DNA from: Spirochaetaceae bacterium
Lineage (GTDB): Bacteria > Spirochaetota > Spirochaetia > SZUA-6 > DRHE01
Length of the DNA: 44,871 bases
Direction: 5' to 3'
NCBI GenBank assembly: GCA_020353535.1
Contig: CP070696.1
Coordinates: 655,969-700,839, forward strand
The notes under the pieces were generated by a model. It made no database searches and was not told the DNA's origin. It saw only the letters and a list, made by a program, of their open reading frames with translations. The translations under genes were made by a program, and so were the position numbers. Positions 6,608 through 14,798 of the stretch are shown here, piece after piece (position 1 is the first letter of the stretch; each line of letters opens with the position of its first letter).

Positions 6608-9234
6608 AAGCGCTGCCCACAGGAACGGTTACCTTTGTCTTTACGGACATCGAAGGGTCCACCCGGCTTATTCAGCGGCTTGGTTCCGGACACCGGGAAG
6701 TGCTGGAAACCCATACTCAACTGCTTCGGAAGGCCATATCCGAAGCCGGAGGAATCGAGGTGGGAGAACGGGGAGACGGCTTCTTCTTTGTCTTTGTCAG
6801 TGCATGTGATGCAGCCAGAGCCGCTGCTCAGATTCAGCGCTCACTGGCCGAGCATTCCTGGCCCCCTGGGGGCACGGTTCGTGTGCGAATAGGGATGCAC
6901 ACCGGGGAAGGCGTGCTTGGCGGGGACAACTACATGGGGCTCGAAGTACACAGGGCCGCACGAGTCGGTACAGCTGGGCATGGCGGGCAGGTTATCCTAT
7001 CGGAAGCCACGGCAACGCTGTTGCGTGACAGTCTACCGACAGATTTATCTTTGCGTGACCTGGGTTGCTACCGTCTCAAGGATTTACCTCAAAAAGAGCA
7101 ACTCTTTCAGCTTCTCATCCCCGGGCTCCCCGCTGACTTCCCACCTCCTAGGACCTTGGGTTTTACGCACATCAATCTGCCTCACCAACTCACCTCTTTC
7201 GTAGGCAGGAGGCGTGAACTGGAGGAAGTGCTGCAGGGATTGACTGTCAGCCGCCTGCTGACCCTCACCGGACCGGGCGGAACGGGGAAGACCCGTCTGT
7301 CCCTGCAGGCAGCCGCCGAAGTGGCTCCCGGATTCCCGGATGGAGTGTTTTTTGTTCCACTGGCTCCGATCACGGATCCGGAGCTGGTGGTGCCTACGAT
7401 TCTGTCTTCTCTCAACCTGCCTCCGGCGAAGGGCGATCCGTTTTCATCCCTGCGGGAGTACCTGGAATCTCGCCGGATTCTGCTCGTGCTGGACAACTTT
7501 GAACAGATCCTTTCGGCTGGACATCAGGTGGGAGATTGGCTGCGTGCCGCACCGGGATTGAAGGTGCTGGTAACTTCCAGAGCACCGCTTCGTGTTTATG
7601 GCGAGAGAGAGTACAGCGTGCCGCCTCTGGATATGCCTGATCCTACCCAACCGACGGAGCTGGCCAAACTGGCAGAAAGCGAAGCGGTGACGCTGTTTGT
7701 GGATCGGGCCTCCGCCGCCCGACCCGACTTCGCACTTTCTGAACAAAATGCCTCAACCATCGCGGAGATTGTCACCCGGCTCGACGGCCTGCCCCTGGCC
7801 ATTGAGCTGGCCGCCTCCCGCGTCAAGCTGATGCCGCCGCAGACTATCCTCGACCGCCTCTCCTCCCGGCTTGCACTGCTCACCGGAGGAGCCCGGGATC
7901 TGCCAGCCCGGCAGCAGACGCTGCGCGGCGCGATTGCCTGGAGTTATGAGCTGTTGGAGGAGCCGGTCAGGCAGCTGTTTCGGCGCTTGTCCATATTTGT
8001 CGGCGGCGCCTGTCTTCCCGAGTTGGAGGCGGTGTGCGGACCGGACTTTGAATCGGGGGTGGAGGTCCTGGATGCTTTGGCCGTTCTGGTGGATCACAGC
8101 CTGGTGAAGCAAAGGCAGCTCGGAACGGAAACCCACATCTCGATGCTTGAAACCATTCGCGAGTTTGCTAACGAGCTGTTGGTTGAAAGCGGGGAGCTTG
8201 ATCAACTTGAGGAACGTCATACCGAGGCTTTTCTGGCACTGGCCGAATCGGCCGAGCCGAATTTGGTACGCAAAGGCCGCCGACGGTGGCTGGATCGATT
8301 GGAGGCGGATGTCGACAATCTGCGAACCGCGCTCTCCCGCCTCATCACCTCAGGTGAGATAGGCTCTGCGCAACGAATGGTGGGAATACTCTGGCGCTTT
8401 TGGCAGGTACGCGGCTATATAAAAGAAGGCCGCAAGCGGGCTGCCGAAGTCCTGAGTCATTCCGGAGGTGAGCCTGCCCAACGTGTAAGCGCCCTCTTTG
8501 CGGCCGGCGGCATGGCCTACTGGCAGGGTGATATGGAGACGATGAAACAGATGTACGCAGAGGCTTTGGAGCTTGCTCGCGAGCTCAATGATCCTCGTAC
8601 CCTGGCACTGGCCCTGTACAACAATGCCTTTCCGACCGCGATGCACGGTACGCTCGAAGAGGGCAAACTGTTGCTGGAAGAAGGTTTGGCCGTGGCTGAG
8701 GAGCTCGGTGACTCGGCCTTGATCGGCGAGATCCTTTGGGGATTCGGCACCATATACTGGTTTGTAGGGGAGCACCAGGCCGGCGAACCGTGGTACGACC
8801 GTGCCTTGGAAGCTCTGCAGGGATCGGATTCGGTTTTCGTGGTGGGATGGGCTCACCACATGCGCGGTTTGCTGCGCACCGAAAAGGGGGATTTTGTCGG
8901 GGCTCGGGAGGATTTACGGACCTCGATGAGTTTGTTTGCCGAGGATGATGACCTTTCCGGCATAGTGCTCAGCTTGAACCACTTCGCGGCCCTGGCTTTG
9001 GCAGAGGATGACGTGGAGCGGGCGCTGCGTCTGGCCGCGGCGGCTGCAAAAGCCGAAGAGGTGAGCGAGACCGGCATGCTGGAAGTGGTCCAGAACCGGA
9101 TCCCCGGTTTGACCCAAGCAGATGCTCGAGTAGGCAGAGAGCGTGCTGAAGAGCTTTTAGCGGAAGGACGGGCCATGCCCCTCAAGCAGGCGGTAGCCTA
9201 TGCTCTGGAGACGCCGGAGAAAGTTGTTGCGTAG
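6604..9234 (+). CDS. Class III cyclase-like / NB-ARC-type ATPase / TPR signalling protein
   Basis: 876 aa, soluble. Residues 6-172 are a class III cyclase homology domain with metal-binding D15 (FTDIEGS) and D58 (RGDG). The purine-selecting Lys is replaced near G54/E55, and the transition-state Asn is His in LEVHRAARV, a form common in this family, so activity is uncertain. Residues about 195-450 are a STAND/NB-ARC-type ATPase: P-loop GPGGTGKT (223-230), Walker B LLVLDNFE (293-300), sensor VTSRAPL and GLPLAI (395-400). The rest is helical with TPR-like repeats (for example about 660-850). The family resembles AfsR/LuxR-type regulators with the DNA-binding end replaced by a cyclase. The start overlaps the exporter stop (ATGA) behind a purine-rich site. 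It may sense a ligand tied to that exporter (inference). Confidence 0.88.
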   Translation: MKALPTGTVTFVFTDIEGSTRLIQRLGSGHREVLETHTQLLRKAISEAGGIEVGERGDGFFFVFVSACDAARAAAQIQRSLAEHSWPPGGTVRVRIGMHTGEGVLGGDNYMGLEVHRAARVGTAGHGGQVILSEATATLLRDSLPTDLSLRDLGCYRLKDLPQKEQLFQLLIPGLPADFPPPRTLGFTHINLPHQLTSFVGRRRELEEVLQGLTVSRLLTLTGPGGTGKTRLSLQAAAEVAPGFPDGVFFVPLAPITDPELVVPTILSSLNLPPAKGDPFSSLREYLESRRILLVLDNFEQILSAGHQVGDWLRAAPGLKVLVTSRAPLRVYGEREYSVPPLDMPDPTQPTELAKLAESEAVTLFVDRASAARPDFALSEQNASTIAEIVTRLDGLPLAIELAASRVKLMPPQTILDRLSSRLALLTGGARDLPARQQTLRGAIAWSYELLEEPVRQLFRRLSIFVGGACLPELEAVCGPDFESGVEVLDALAVLVDHSLVKQRQLGTETHISMLETIREFANELLVESGELDQLEERHTEAFLALAESAEPNLVRKGRRRWLDRLEADVDNLRTALSRLITSGEIGSAQRMVGILWRFWQVRGYIKEGRKRAAEVLSHSGGEPAQRVSALFAAGGMAYWQGDMETMKQMYAEALELARELNDPRTLALALYNNAFPTAMHGTLEEGKLLLEEGLAVAEELGDSALIGEILWGFGTIYWFVGEHQAGEPWYDRALEALQGSDSVFVVGWAHHMRGLLRTEKGDFVGAREDLRTSMSLFAEDDDLSGIVLSLNHFAALALAEDDVERALRLAAAAAKAEEVSETGMLEVVQNRIPGLTQADARVGRERAEELLAEGRAMPLKQAVAYALETPEKVVA

Positions 9235-9281
9235 CCGCAGATTGGTGCAAGCTGTCGCTGTGTTACTGCGAGGAGGAAACC

Positions 9282-9539
9282 TTGAAGGTCCTTACAGGCG
9301 AGGGGCTTACGAAACCGGAAATCGAGACGATCCTGTCGGCCCTGAGCTCCCCTGTGCTGTCGGACGTCGAACAGCGGCTGCTGCGCTGGACCAGGGAGAC
9401 CGTGTGGTACGAACCCCGGGTGATTCAAAACAGCACCCGCAGACTCCTGGGCGAAGTGGGTGATCAGGTAACCCTCGACGCCGTGGGATCGGCGGCGATT
9501 TCCAATACCCTGGTCAGGCTCTCGTTGGTGAAGCAGTGA
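9282..9539 (+). CDS. Small AhpD/carboxymuconolactone-decarboxylase-like protein lacking the Cys pair
   Basis: 85 aa from a TTG start that has a strong ribosome binding site, AGGAGG (9271-9276), 5 nt upstream. The second half (SDVEQRLLRWTRET, YEPRVIQ, DAVGSAAISNTLVRLS) resembles the last helices of AhpD/CMD-type proteins. The region with the redox CxxC and His is not in the protein. In the same frame just upstream lies an untranslated-looking stretch containing CKLSLCYC, so this may be the 3' part of a longer ancestral gene. The stop overlaps the GTG of the next cyclase (GTGA, 9536-9539), which argues that the ORF is really translated. Function unknown; family assignment tentative. Confidence 0.5.
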   Translation: MKVLTGEGLTKPEIETILSALSSPVLSDVEQRLLRWTRETVWYEPRVIQNSTRRLLGEVGDQVTLDAVGSAAISNTLVRLSLVKQ

Positions 9540-10308
9540 TTCCCTACATCATCGCGACGAGTGCCGGTTTCACTATTGCCGTGGCTCTTGCCTTGGTCGT
9601 CAGTTCTCTGCGGAAGGAACGTAACGTGTTGCGCCGCCGGGTTGAGAGAAGCGCCCGTGAGTTGGAAAGGCTGCAGCGGTCCTTTGCCCGCTTTGCTCCG
9701 GCGGGATTGGTGGAGCGCATCATAGAAGCCGGAATGCTCGAAAAAGGGGATCGACGGGAAGTTACGGTGATGTTTACAGATATACGAGATTTCACGCGTA
9801 TCAGCGAGCAGCAGGATCCGGCCGTTGTAATCGAAGTGCTCAATGGCTACTTCAGCGTGATGTCCGAGGTGATTCGGTCGCATCATGGCCATATCACCAG
9901 GATCATGGGGACGGCATCATGAGCGTGTTTGGGGCGCTGGAGCGAAATCCATGGCATGCATTGGATGCCGTGGAAGCAGCGGTCGGCATGAAAAAAGCCC
10001 TCGAACAATACAATGAAGCACTGCGGGAACGTGGTTTCCCTGAGTTGAGATTCGGTGTCGGCATCCACAGCGGGACCGTCGTGGCCGGCGTGGTCGGAAG
10101 CGACGAGCTACTCGAATTTGCGGTCATGGGTGATGTGGTGAATGTAGTCTCCCGTATCGAGGGACTGACGCGACAGCTCTATACCGATATCCTGGTAACC
10201 AATGAGGTCAGGAGTCGAATTGGCGACAGGTTCAACATGATCGAGATGCAGCCGGCCCTCATCAAGGGCAAGAGCGATCGGGTAGTAACCTGGGCGGTTA
10301 AAGATTAG
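9536..10308 (+). pseudogene. Class III adenylate cyclase interrupted by a one-base frameshift
   Basis: Two overlapping ORFs make one cyclase. The first (9536-9922, GTG start) gives an N-terminal membrane helix, a coiled linker, SFARFAPAGLVERI and the first metal site VMFTDIRDF, ending at ITRIMGTAS. The second (9919-10308) begins MSVFGALERNP and holds HSGTVVAGVVG, the MGDVVNVVSRIEG transition-state segment and the domain end. The conserved text would be IMGDGIMSVFGA; one extra G in the run at 9907-9910 restores it exactly, including the second catalytic Asp. Neither half alone could be active. This is a recent real slip, a sequencing indel at a G run, or programmed frameshifting; the first two are likelier. 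If intact it would be a third cyclase in this cluster. Confidence 0.8.
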
Positions 10309-10346
10309 ATATAATCTGATTAGATATTTTAAGGAGATCTGCAATT

Positions 10347-10631
10347 ATGGCGAGATTCTTTATCGAGGTTCCCCATGAAGCGGAGCCGGGGGCGTGTATT
10401 CGTGCTGTTAAAGCCTTCCTCACCACGGGTTCGCATTTCCTCACGAACGCGGATTGGGGATGCTATGACGGGGATCACAAGGCCTGGTTGGTTCTCGATC
10501 TGGACAGCAAGAAGGAAGCTCTGTCCGTTATTCCCCCGGGTTTTAAATCTCAAGCGAAAATCGTGCAGCTGAACAAATTCACGATGGAGGATCTCGACAC
10601 CATGCGACGGCACCACCAGGCTCAGGCCTGA
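10347..10631 (+). CDS. Small conserved-looking protein of unknown function
   Basis: 94 aa, no signal peptide or membrane segment. I do not recognise the family. The alternating strand/helix pattern (RFFIEVPHE, a helix around CIRAVKAFL, then SHFLTNADWGCYDGDHKAWLV, and a final strand KIVQLNKFTM) suggests a small ferredoxin-like fold. C18 and C46 are the only cysteines. The start is supported by AAGGAGA (10331-10337). A TATAAT (10310-10315) lies just after the preceding cyclase, so the gene could have its own promoter, although no good -35 is visible. It ends 6 nt before the ADP-ribosylglycohydrolase start. Confidence 0.75.
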   Translation: MARFFIEVPHEAEPGACIRAVKAFLTTGSHFLTNADWGCYDGDHKAWLVLDLDSKKEALSVIPPGFKSQAKIVQLNKFTMEDLDTMRRHHQAQA

Positions 10632-10637
10632 GGGAAG

Positions 10638-11408
10638 ATGATCGGGGCGATCGCCGGAGATATCATCGGTTCTGTTTACGAAGCCCGGCCGATAAAACGC
10701 AAGGATTTCCCACTCTTCGATTCCCGCTGCACCTTCACCGACGATTCGGTGCTTACCGTCGCGATAGCATTCGCCATTCTCTCCAAGCGACCCTACAGGG
10801 ATACAGTGCACGAGATCGGCAGACTCTACCCCCATGCGGGATACGGCGGCTCGTTCATCCGCTGGCTCTCCACCGCTGATCCGCAGCCGTACAACAGCTG
10901 GGGCAATGGAGCGGCCATGCGGGTCAGTTCCATCGGTTTTGCGTTCAACACGATTGATGAGGTGCTCGAGCAGGCCAGACTGTCCGCCGAGATATCCCAC
11001 AACCATCCCGAGGGGATCAAAGGAGCCCAGGCTACGGCACTTGGCGTATTTCTGGCCAAAACCGGATGCAGCAAGGAAGACATACGCGATCAAATCAGCC
11101 GGCGCTTCTGCTATGACCTTCAGCGAAGTGTGGACACGATTCGTCCCTCATACAGCTTCAGGATCTCCTGCCAGGAAACGGTGCCGGAGGCGATCGTGGC
11201 CTTTCTCGATTCCGATTCCTACGAGGATGCGGTGCGCAACGCCATCTCCCTCGGCGGGGACAGCGACACTCTGGCCTGCATCACCGGGGGTATCGCTGAA
11301 GCCTATTACGGCGGTATTCCGAACCAGGTCCGCGCCAAAGTTCGGGAGTATCTGCCTTCGTTTCTCTGGAAGATTACGGAGACGTTCTGCGAGACGTATG
11401 GATGTTAG
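10638..11408 (+). CDS. ADP-ribosylglycohydrolase family protein
   Basis: 256 aa, somewhat shorter than DraG (about 290-300). The family's metal and substrate motifs are present: GAIAGDIIGS at the N terminus, FTDDS (33-37), SHNHPEG (120-126) and GGDSDT (206-211), which supplies the C-terminal acidic metal ligands. The fold should be the all-helical dinuclear-metal hydrolase that removes ADP-ribose from proteins or small molecules. The target cannot be read. It follows the small unknown gene by 6 nt with GAGGGA in front of the ATG, so the two are co-translated. It ends the plus-strand signalling run and faces the convergent lipoprotein gene 27 nt later. Confidence 0.9.
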   Translation: MIGAIAGDIIGSVYEARPIKRKDFPLFDSRCTFTDDSVLTVAIAFAILSKRPYRDTVHEIGRLYPHAGYGGSFIRWLSTADPQPYNSWGNGAAMRVSSIGFAFNTIDEVLEQARLSAEISHNHPEGIKGAQATALGVFLAKTGCSKEDIRDQISRRFCYDLQRSVDTIRPSYSFRISCQETVPEAIVAFLDSDSYEDAVRNAISLGGDSDTLACITGGIAEAYYGGIPNQVRAKVREYLPSFLWKITETFCETYGC

Positions 11409-11435
11409 AGGATTGGCGAATAGGGGGAGTATGGC

Positions 11436-12170
11436 CTACTTGAACACCAACGAGTAATCCAGCGGCTTGTCGAGCAACAGGACCCGGATCAATGGAACGG
11501 TGAAGATCACGCCGTCCGCAGTGATCTTGCCCCCGGATTGGGAGACCAGGTTTCCTCGCACCGTGACCTTGGTTTCGATGTACGCGTTGCGAACGCTGTC
11601 CGCACCCCCCTCGCCGAGGGCCAGGTCCATGAGCTCGTAGTACTCCTCCTCGGTCGTGTCGTCGTTTTCCTGTGGTCCCAATCCTTCAAATAGCGGATTT
11701 TGAAGTGCCGGTATGAAGGTCATCACAGCGGAGAAATTTTTTCGGTCCAGGTGAAAACGGACCGAAAATCCCTGGCTCACTTTTTCGAAGCGAATGATGC
11801 CGGACTGCTGTAGTTCCTGCTCGCTGGCGAACACCTCCTCGATGCTTGTGAACTGCAGCTTCATGTTGAGGGTATCCGGAGTCGGAGTGGAAATGGCCAG
11901 CAGGTTCACGTCCTCGCGCTCGGCAAACTCTTTCTTGATCTCCTCCACATTGAAGATTTGACCTTCCGTGGATTCGCCGGTGAGGGCGGACAGATCTTCG
12001 ATATATTGGACGAAGACGGGCTCCAGGCGGATCTGCATGGAAACCGTTCCGGATGCATTCGCCTCGAGTTGTACCTGTTGTTTGATCGTGCAGCCCAGAA
12101 AGGCGCTGATGACAAGCAGCGACAACGCTGCCGGCCAGAGAATCCTGGAATGGATGTTTCGCCGTATCAT
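11436..12170 (-). CDS. Predicted lipoprotein of unknown function
   Basis: 244 aa from ATG 12170. The N terminus is basic (MIRRNIHSR), followed by a hydrophobic stretch and a lipobox ending AFLGC (C27), so the protein should be lipid-anchored after signal peptidase II cleavage. The mature part is a mix of strands and helices. It starts with a segment rich in beta residues (VQLEANASGTVSMQIRLE), a pattern seen in spirochaete surface lipoproteins with an LptE/LolB-like opening, but I cannot name the family. The frame is open 15 codons further to 12215, but that would put a hydrophilic tail before the signal peptide. An AAGAAGG is present about 14 nt upstream, which is far for a ribosome binding site. 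Confidence 0.75.
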   Translation of the reverse strand: MIRRNIHSRILWPAALSLLVISAFLGCTIKQQVQLEANASGTVSMQIRLEPVFVQYIEDLSALTGESTEGQIFNVEEIKKEFAEREDVNLLAISTPTPDTLNMKLQFTSIEEVFASEQELQQSGIIRFEKVSQGFSVRFHLDRKNFSAVMTFIPALQNPLFEGLGPQENDDTTEEEYYELMDLALGEGGADSVRNAYIETKVTVRGNLVSQSGGKITADGVIFTVPLIRVLLLDKPLDYSLVFK

Positions 12171-12219
12171 GCACTGAAAGATAGACCCTTCTTGGGTAGA
12201 AGTCAACGAGAGCATTCAC

Positions 12220-12225
12220 TATAAT
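12220..12225 (+). promoter_or_regulatory. TATAAT -10 element close to the RACo-type gene start
   Basis: A perfect TATAAT ends 10 nt before the ATG at 12236. No convincing -35 is visible at 16-18 bp. Transcription would start around 12231-12233, leaving a leader of only a few nucleotides, and no Shine-Dalgarno is present. Confidence 0.45.
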
Positions 12226-12235
12226 CTCAAGCGCT

Positions 12236-14044
12236 ATGCGAGAGGTGACAGTGTATCCCGGGGGCATGATCATTCACGTGGAGGAGGGCACTCCGATTCG
12301 AGACCTCCTTATTCGGGAGGGACTGTTGGTGGATTTTCCCTGCGGCGGCAGAGGCCTCTGCAATCAGTGTAAAGTCACCATCGATCCGCCTCCGCAGAGC
12401 GGCAAGGCTGGTAGAAAAGCGCTGTCCCAAACGGAGATCGATGCGGGAGTACGCCTGGCCTGCCAGGCGGCGGTCGAAGGGGATTGTTCCATTACCATTC
12501 CCGAAGAGAAAGAGGTAGAAGTCGTGTGGCGTGATCCGGCCAAGGCTGAGGGAACGCAGCTGCTGTACGGAGATCCGATCATCCTGCGCAGGCACCTGCG
12601 GCTGGATACGCCGACCCTGGATGACCAGCGCGCCGATTGGGAGCGGCTGCATGAAGCCTTGGATCGCGGAAAAACCCGGATGCCCGAGGTCACTCCGGAA
12701 ACGGCGGAAGGTTTTTCCCGAATCTTACGGGAGAACAAGTGGGAGGTCGATGCCTTCCTCGAAGATTCCGGGCTGATCTGCATCAAAGCACCATCGGATG
12801 AACCGGTGTACGGATTTGCCGTTGATCTGGGTACGACAACCGTGGATGTGTCTCTTCACAATCTCGAGACCGGTCGTCGAATCGGCCGCAAGACCATGTT
12901 GAACCGCCAGTCCGCTTTCGGTGCCGACGTGATTTCCCGCACCCAGGCTTTCCACGAGAATCCGGAGAGCGTGCGCAAGGCCGCCCTGGAGACCATCGCC
13001 GACTGCGCCGAGGCGTTGCTCAAAGAAAACAGTGTACCGAGGCAGCGGGTGGTACGCAGCACGGTGGTGGGAAACTCGATCATGATTCACATCCTCCACG
13101 GACTGGATCCCCGCCAGTTGACACTGGCCCCGTACATCCCCCTGGTGGCGGGTATGGTGCGGCGCAGACCGGAGGAGTTCGGATGGTCGTTTCAAAGCTG
13201 CGGATTCGTGGAAACCCTGCCCCTGATTTCCGCTTTCGTCGGAGCGGACACCATGGGGGTGATTCTGGCCCTGGACCTGGAGCACGAGGAGGAGATCTCC
13301 CTGTCGATCGATATCGGTACCAACGGTGAGATCGTGCTGGCCAAGGAGGGAGAGCTGATCACCACCTCCACCGCGGCGGGACCGGCGTTCGAGGGCGCTC
13401 AAATATCCTGCGGAATGCGGGCATTGAACGGTGCGATAACCGGGATTTCTATCGATAGAGGCGGCCGGATCGATCTGCAGGTGGTCGGCGGGGGGAAGGC
13501 AAAAGGAATCTGCGGCAGCGGTCTGATTTCTGCGGTTGCGGAGCTACTGGAGGCTGGTCTTCTCGATTCCAGCGGCAAACTTGCCGCTCCGGAGGAGGTG
13601 ACCGATCCCGGACTCAGGAAGCGCTTCTTCAAGCTTGACAAGATTATGGCCTTCCGTCTGGGCGCCGACGGCTCGGATGCGGTCTTCATCTCTCAGAAGG
13701 ACATTCGGGAACTGCAGCTGGCCAAGGGGGCGATTCGTACGGGTATCGACATGCTGCTGGCTGAAACCGGGGTAGAGGTTCGGGCTTTAAAAAAAATCCG
13801 CCTGGCCGGGAACTTCGGTTCCGGTGTGGATATCGGAAATACGATCCGCATCGGCCTGATCCCCGAGGTGGGTATCGAGACGGTGGATGTGGTCGGTAAT
13901 GCCGCTCTGCGGGGAGCCTCCCTGGTGCTGGTATCCAGAGAATACAGAAGCAAAGCCCATGGGCTCCACAGAAGATGCCGCTTCCTCGAACTGGCGGCCA
14001 AACCCGAGTTTCAGATGCGCTTCGCCTCCTCTATGTTTTTCTGA
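12236..14044 (+). CDS. RACo-type corrinoid activation protein (2Fe-2S + ASKHA, DUF4445)
   Basis: 602 aa. Residues 1-90 are a plant-type 2Fe-2S ferredoxin domain with C36, C42, C45 and C76 (FPCGGRGLCNQC plus LACQA). After a linker, residues about 185-600 form the DUF4445 actin-like ATPase half, with VYGFAVDLGTTTVDVSL, SIDIGTNGEIVLA, TAAGPAFEGAQI and LAGNFGSG as nucleotide-binding turns. RACo proteins use ATP to reduce inactive Co(II) corrinoid proteins of methyltransferase systems. No corrinoid protein or methyltransferase is in the window, so the partner is unknown. I keep ATG 12236 because the first strand of the ferredoxin fold needs it. It is divergent from the lipoprotein and shares a 65-bp gap. 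Confidence 0.9.
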   Translation: MREVTVYPGGMIIHVEEGTPIRDLLIREGLLVDFPCGGRGLCNQCKVTIDPPPQSGKAGRKALSQTEIDAGVRLACQAAVEGDCSITIPEEKEVEVVWRDPAKAEGTQLLYGDPIILRRHLRLDTPTLDDQRADWERLHEALDRGKTRMPEVTPETAEGFSRILRENKWEVDAFLEDSGLICIKAPSDEPVYGFAVDLGTTTVDVSLHNLETGRRIGRKTMLNRQSAFGADVISRTQAFHENPESVRKAALETIADCAEALLKENSVPRQRVVRSTVVGNSIMIHILHGLDPRQLTLAPYIPLVAGMVRRRPEEFGWSFQSCGFVETLPLISAFVGADTMGVILALDLEHEEEISLSIDIGTNGEIVLAKEGELITTSTAAGPAFEGAQISCGMRALNGAITGISIDRGGRIDLQVVGGGKAKGICGSGLISAVAELLEAGLLDSSGKLAAPEEVTDPGLRKRFFKLDKIMAFRLGADGSDAVFISQKDIRELQLAKGAIRTGIDMLLAETGVEVRALKKIRLAGNFGSGVDIGNTIRIGLIPEVGIETVDVVGNAALRGASLVLVSREYRSKAHGLHRRCRFLELAAKPEFQMRFASSMFF

Positions 14045-14095
14045 TTCGTTGCCCGGTTGTGTCGTAGCGGGACCGACAGACGGACAAAGCAGCTC

Positions 14096-14767
14096 TTACT
14101 GTTTCGCAGAAAGCGCCGACAGAATTCCGGCGCGGGGGGGAAAGCGATGCCACTTACCCGTCGATCGAAATCCCCTGTTCTTCATGGTTTCGAAGATGAA
14201 ATCGGCGAGCTCCTCGATTTTTGATGACCTGGATTCAAATCCTATTACGAATATGTTCTTTTGGCCGGTACCGGCAAACATCGCCTCCGCGGTTGCCGTG
14301 AAGCTTCCCCGTAAAGCGTTCTCCAGTGGAGGCGGAACGGCTGCCTCCACCTGAGGAATGTGATTGATCAATCCCAGAAATCCCGCCTGTTTCCGCCCGT
14401 ACAATTCGAGGACGGCCTTCATCAAGAACAGGGCTCCCTTGATCCAACTATCAACAGCCCGATCGATCGTGTCTGTTGCGGTTTCCTGAAGGAGTTTCTG
14501 TTCGAGCTCCGGTGTGCAGAGCAGAAGGGTTTCGTCGATGCTGTGGAAGCGATTGAGTGCAGAGAGCAAAACATTTTTAGCGGAAATCGCAGACTGTCTG
14601 TTCCAATCGATTACCGCCAGCTTCTCCTCCTCGGACACCAGAGGTGTTTCGATGCGGCTCTGGTCGGAGCAGGTTGCGGCTACGCCGTATCCTTCACTTA
14701 GATACCGGCGTACCAGCTGGTCTCCCAGGGGGGTGTGTACGTCTGTGATCAGGGCTACTCGCTTCAC
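14096..14767 (-). CDS. Atypical short-chain dehydrogenase-like protein
   Basis: 223 aa, GTG start. The N terminus (VALITDVHTPLGDQLVRRYLSEGYGVAATC) has the strand-helix-strand spacing of an SDR Rossmann fold, but the glycine-rich TGxxxGxG is degraded to TDVHTPLG. The Ser of the usual active-site strand and the YxxxK of the active helix are not seen; the corresponding helix reads LENALRGSFTATAEAMF. The protein may bind a nucleotide weakly, or not at all, and is probably not an oxidoreductase. The role is unknown. It is convergent with the RACo-type gene and divergent from the EamA transporter with a 31-bp gap. Confidence 0.6.
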   Translation of the reverse strand: MKRVALITDVHTPLGDQLVRRYLSEGYGVAATCSDQSRIETPLVSEEEKLAVIDWNRQSAISAKNVLLSALNRFHSIDETLLLCTPELEQKLLQETATDTIDRAVDSWIKGALFLMKAVLELYGRKQAGFLGLINHIPQVEAAVPPPLENALRGSFTATAEAMFAGTGQKNIFVIGFESRSSKIEELADFIFETMKNRGFRSTGKWHRFPPRAGILSALSAKQ

Positions 14768-14798
14768 CGCATCAGCATCTTAGCAAGGCAGGAAAGCG

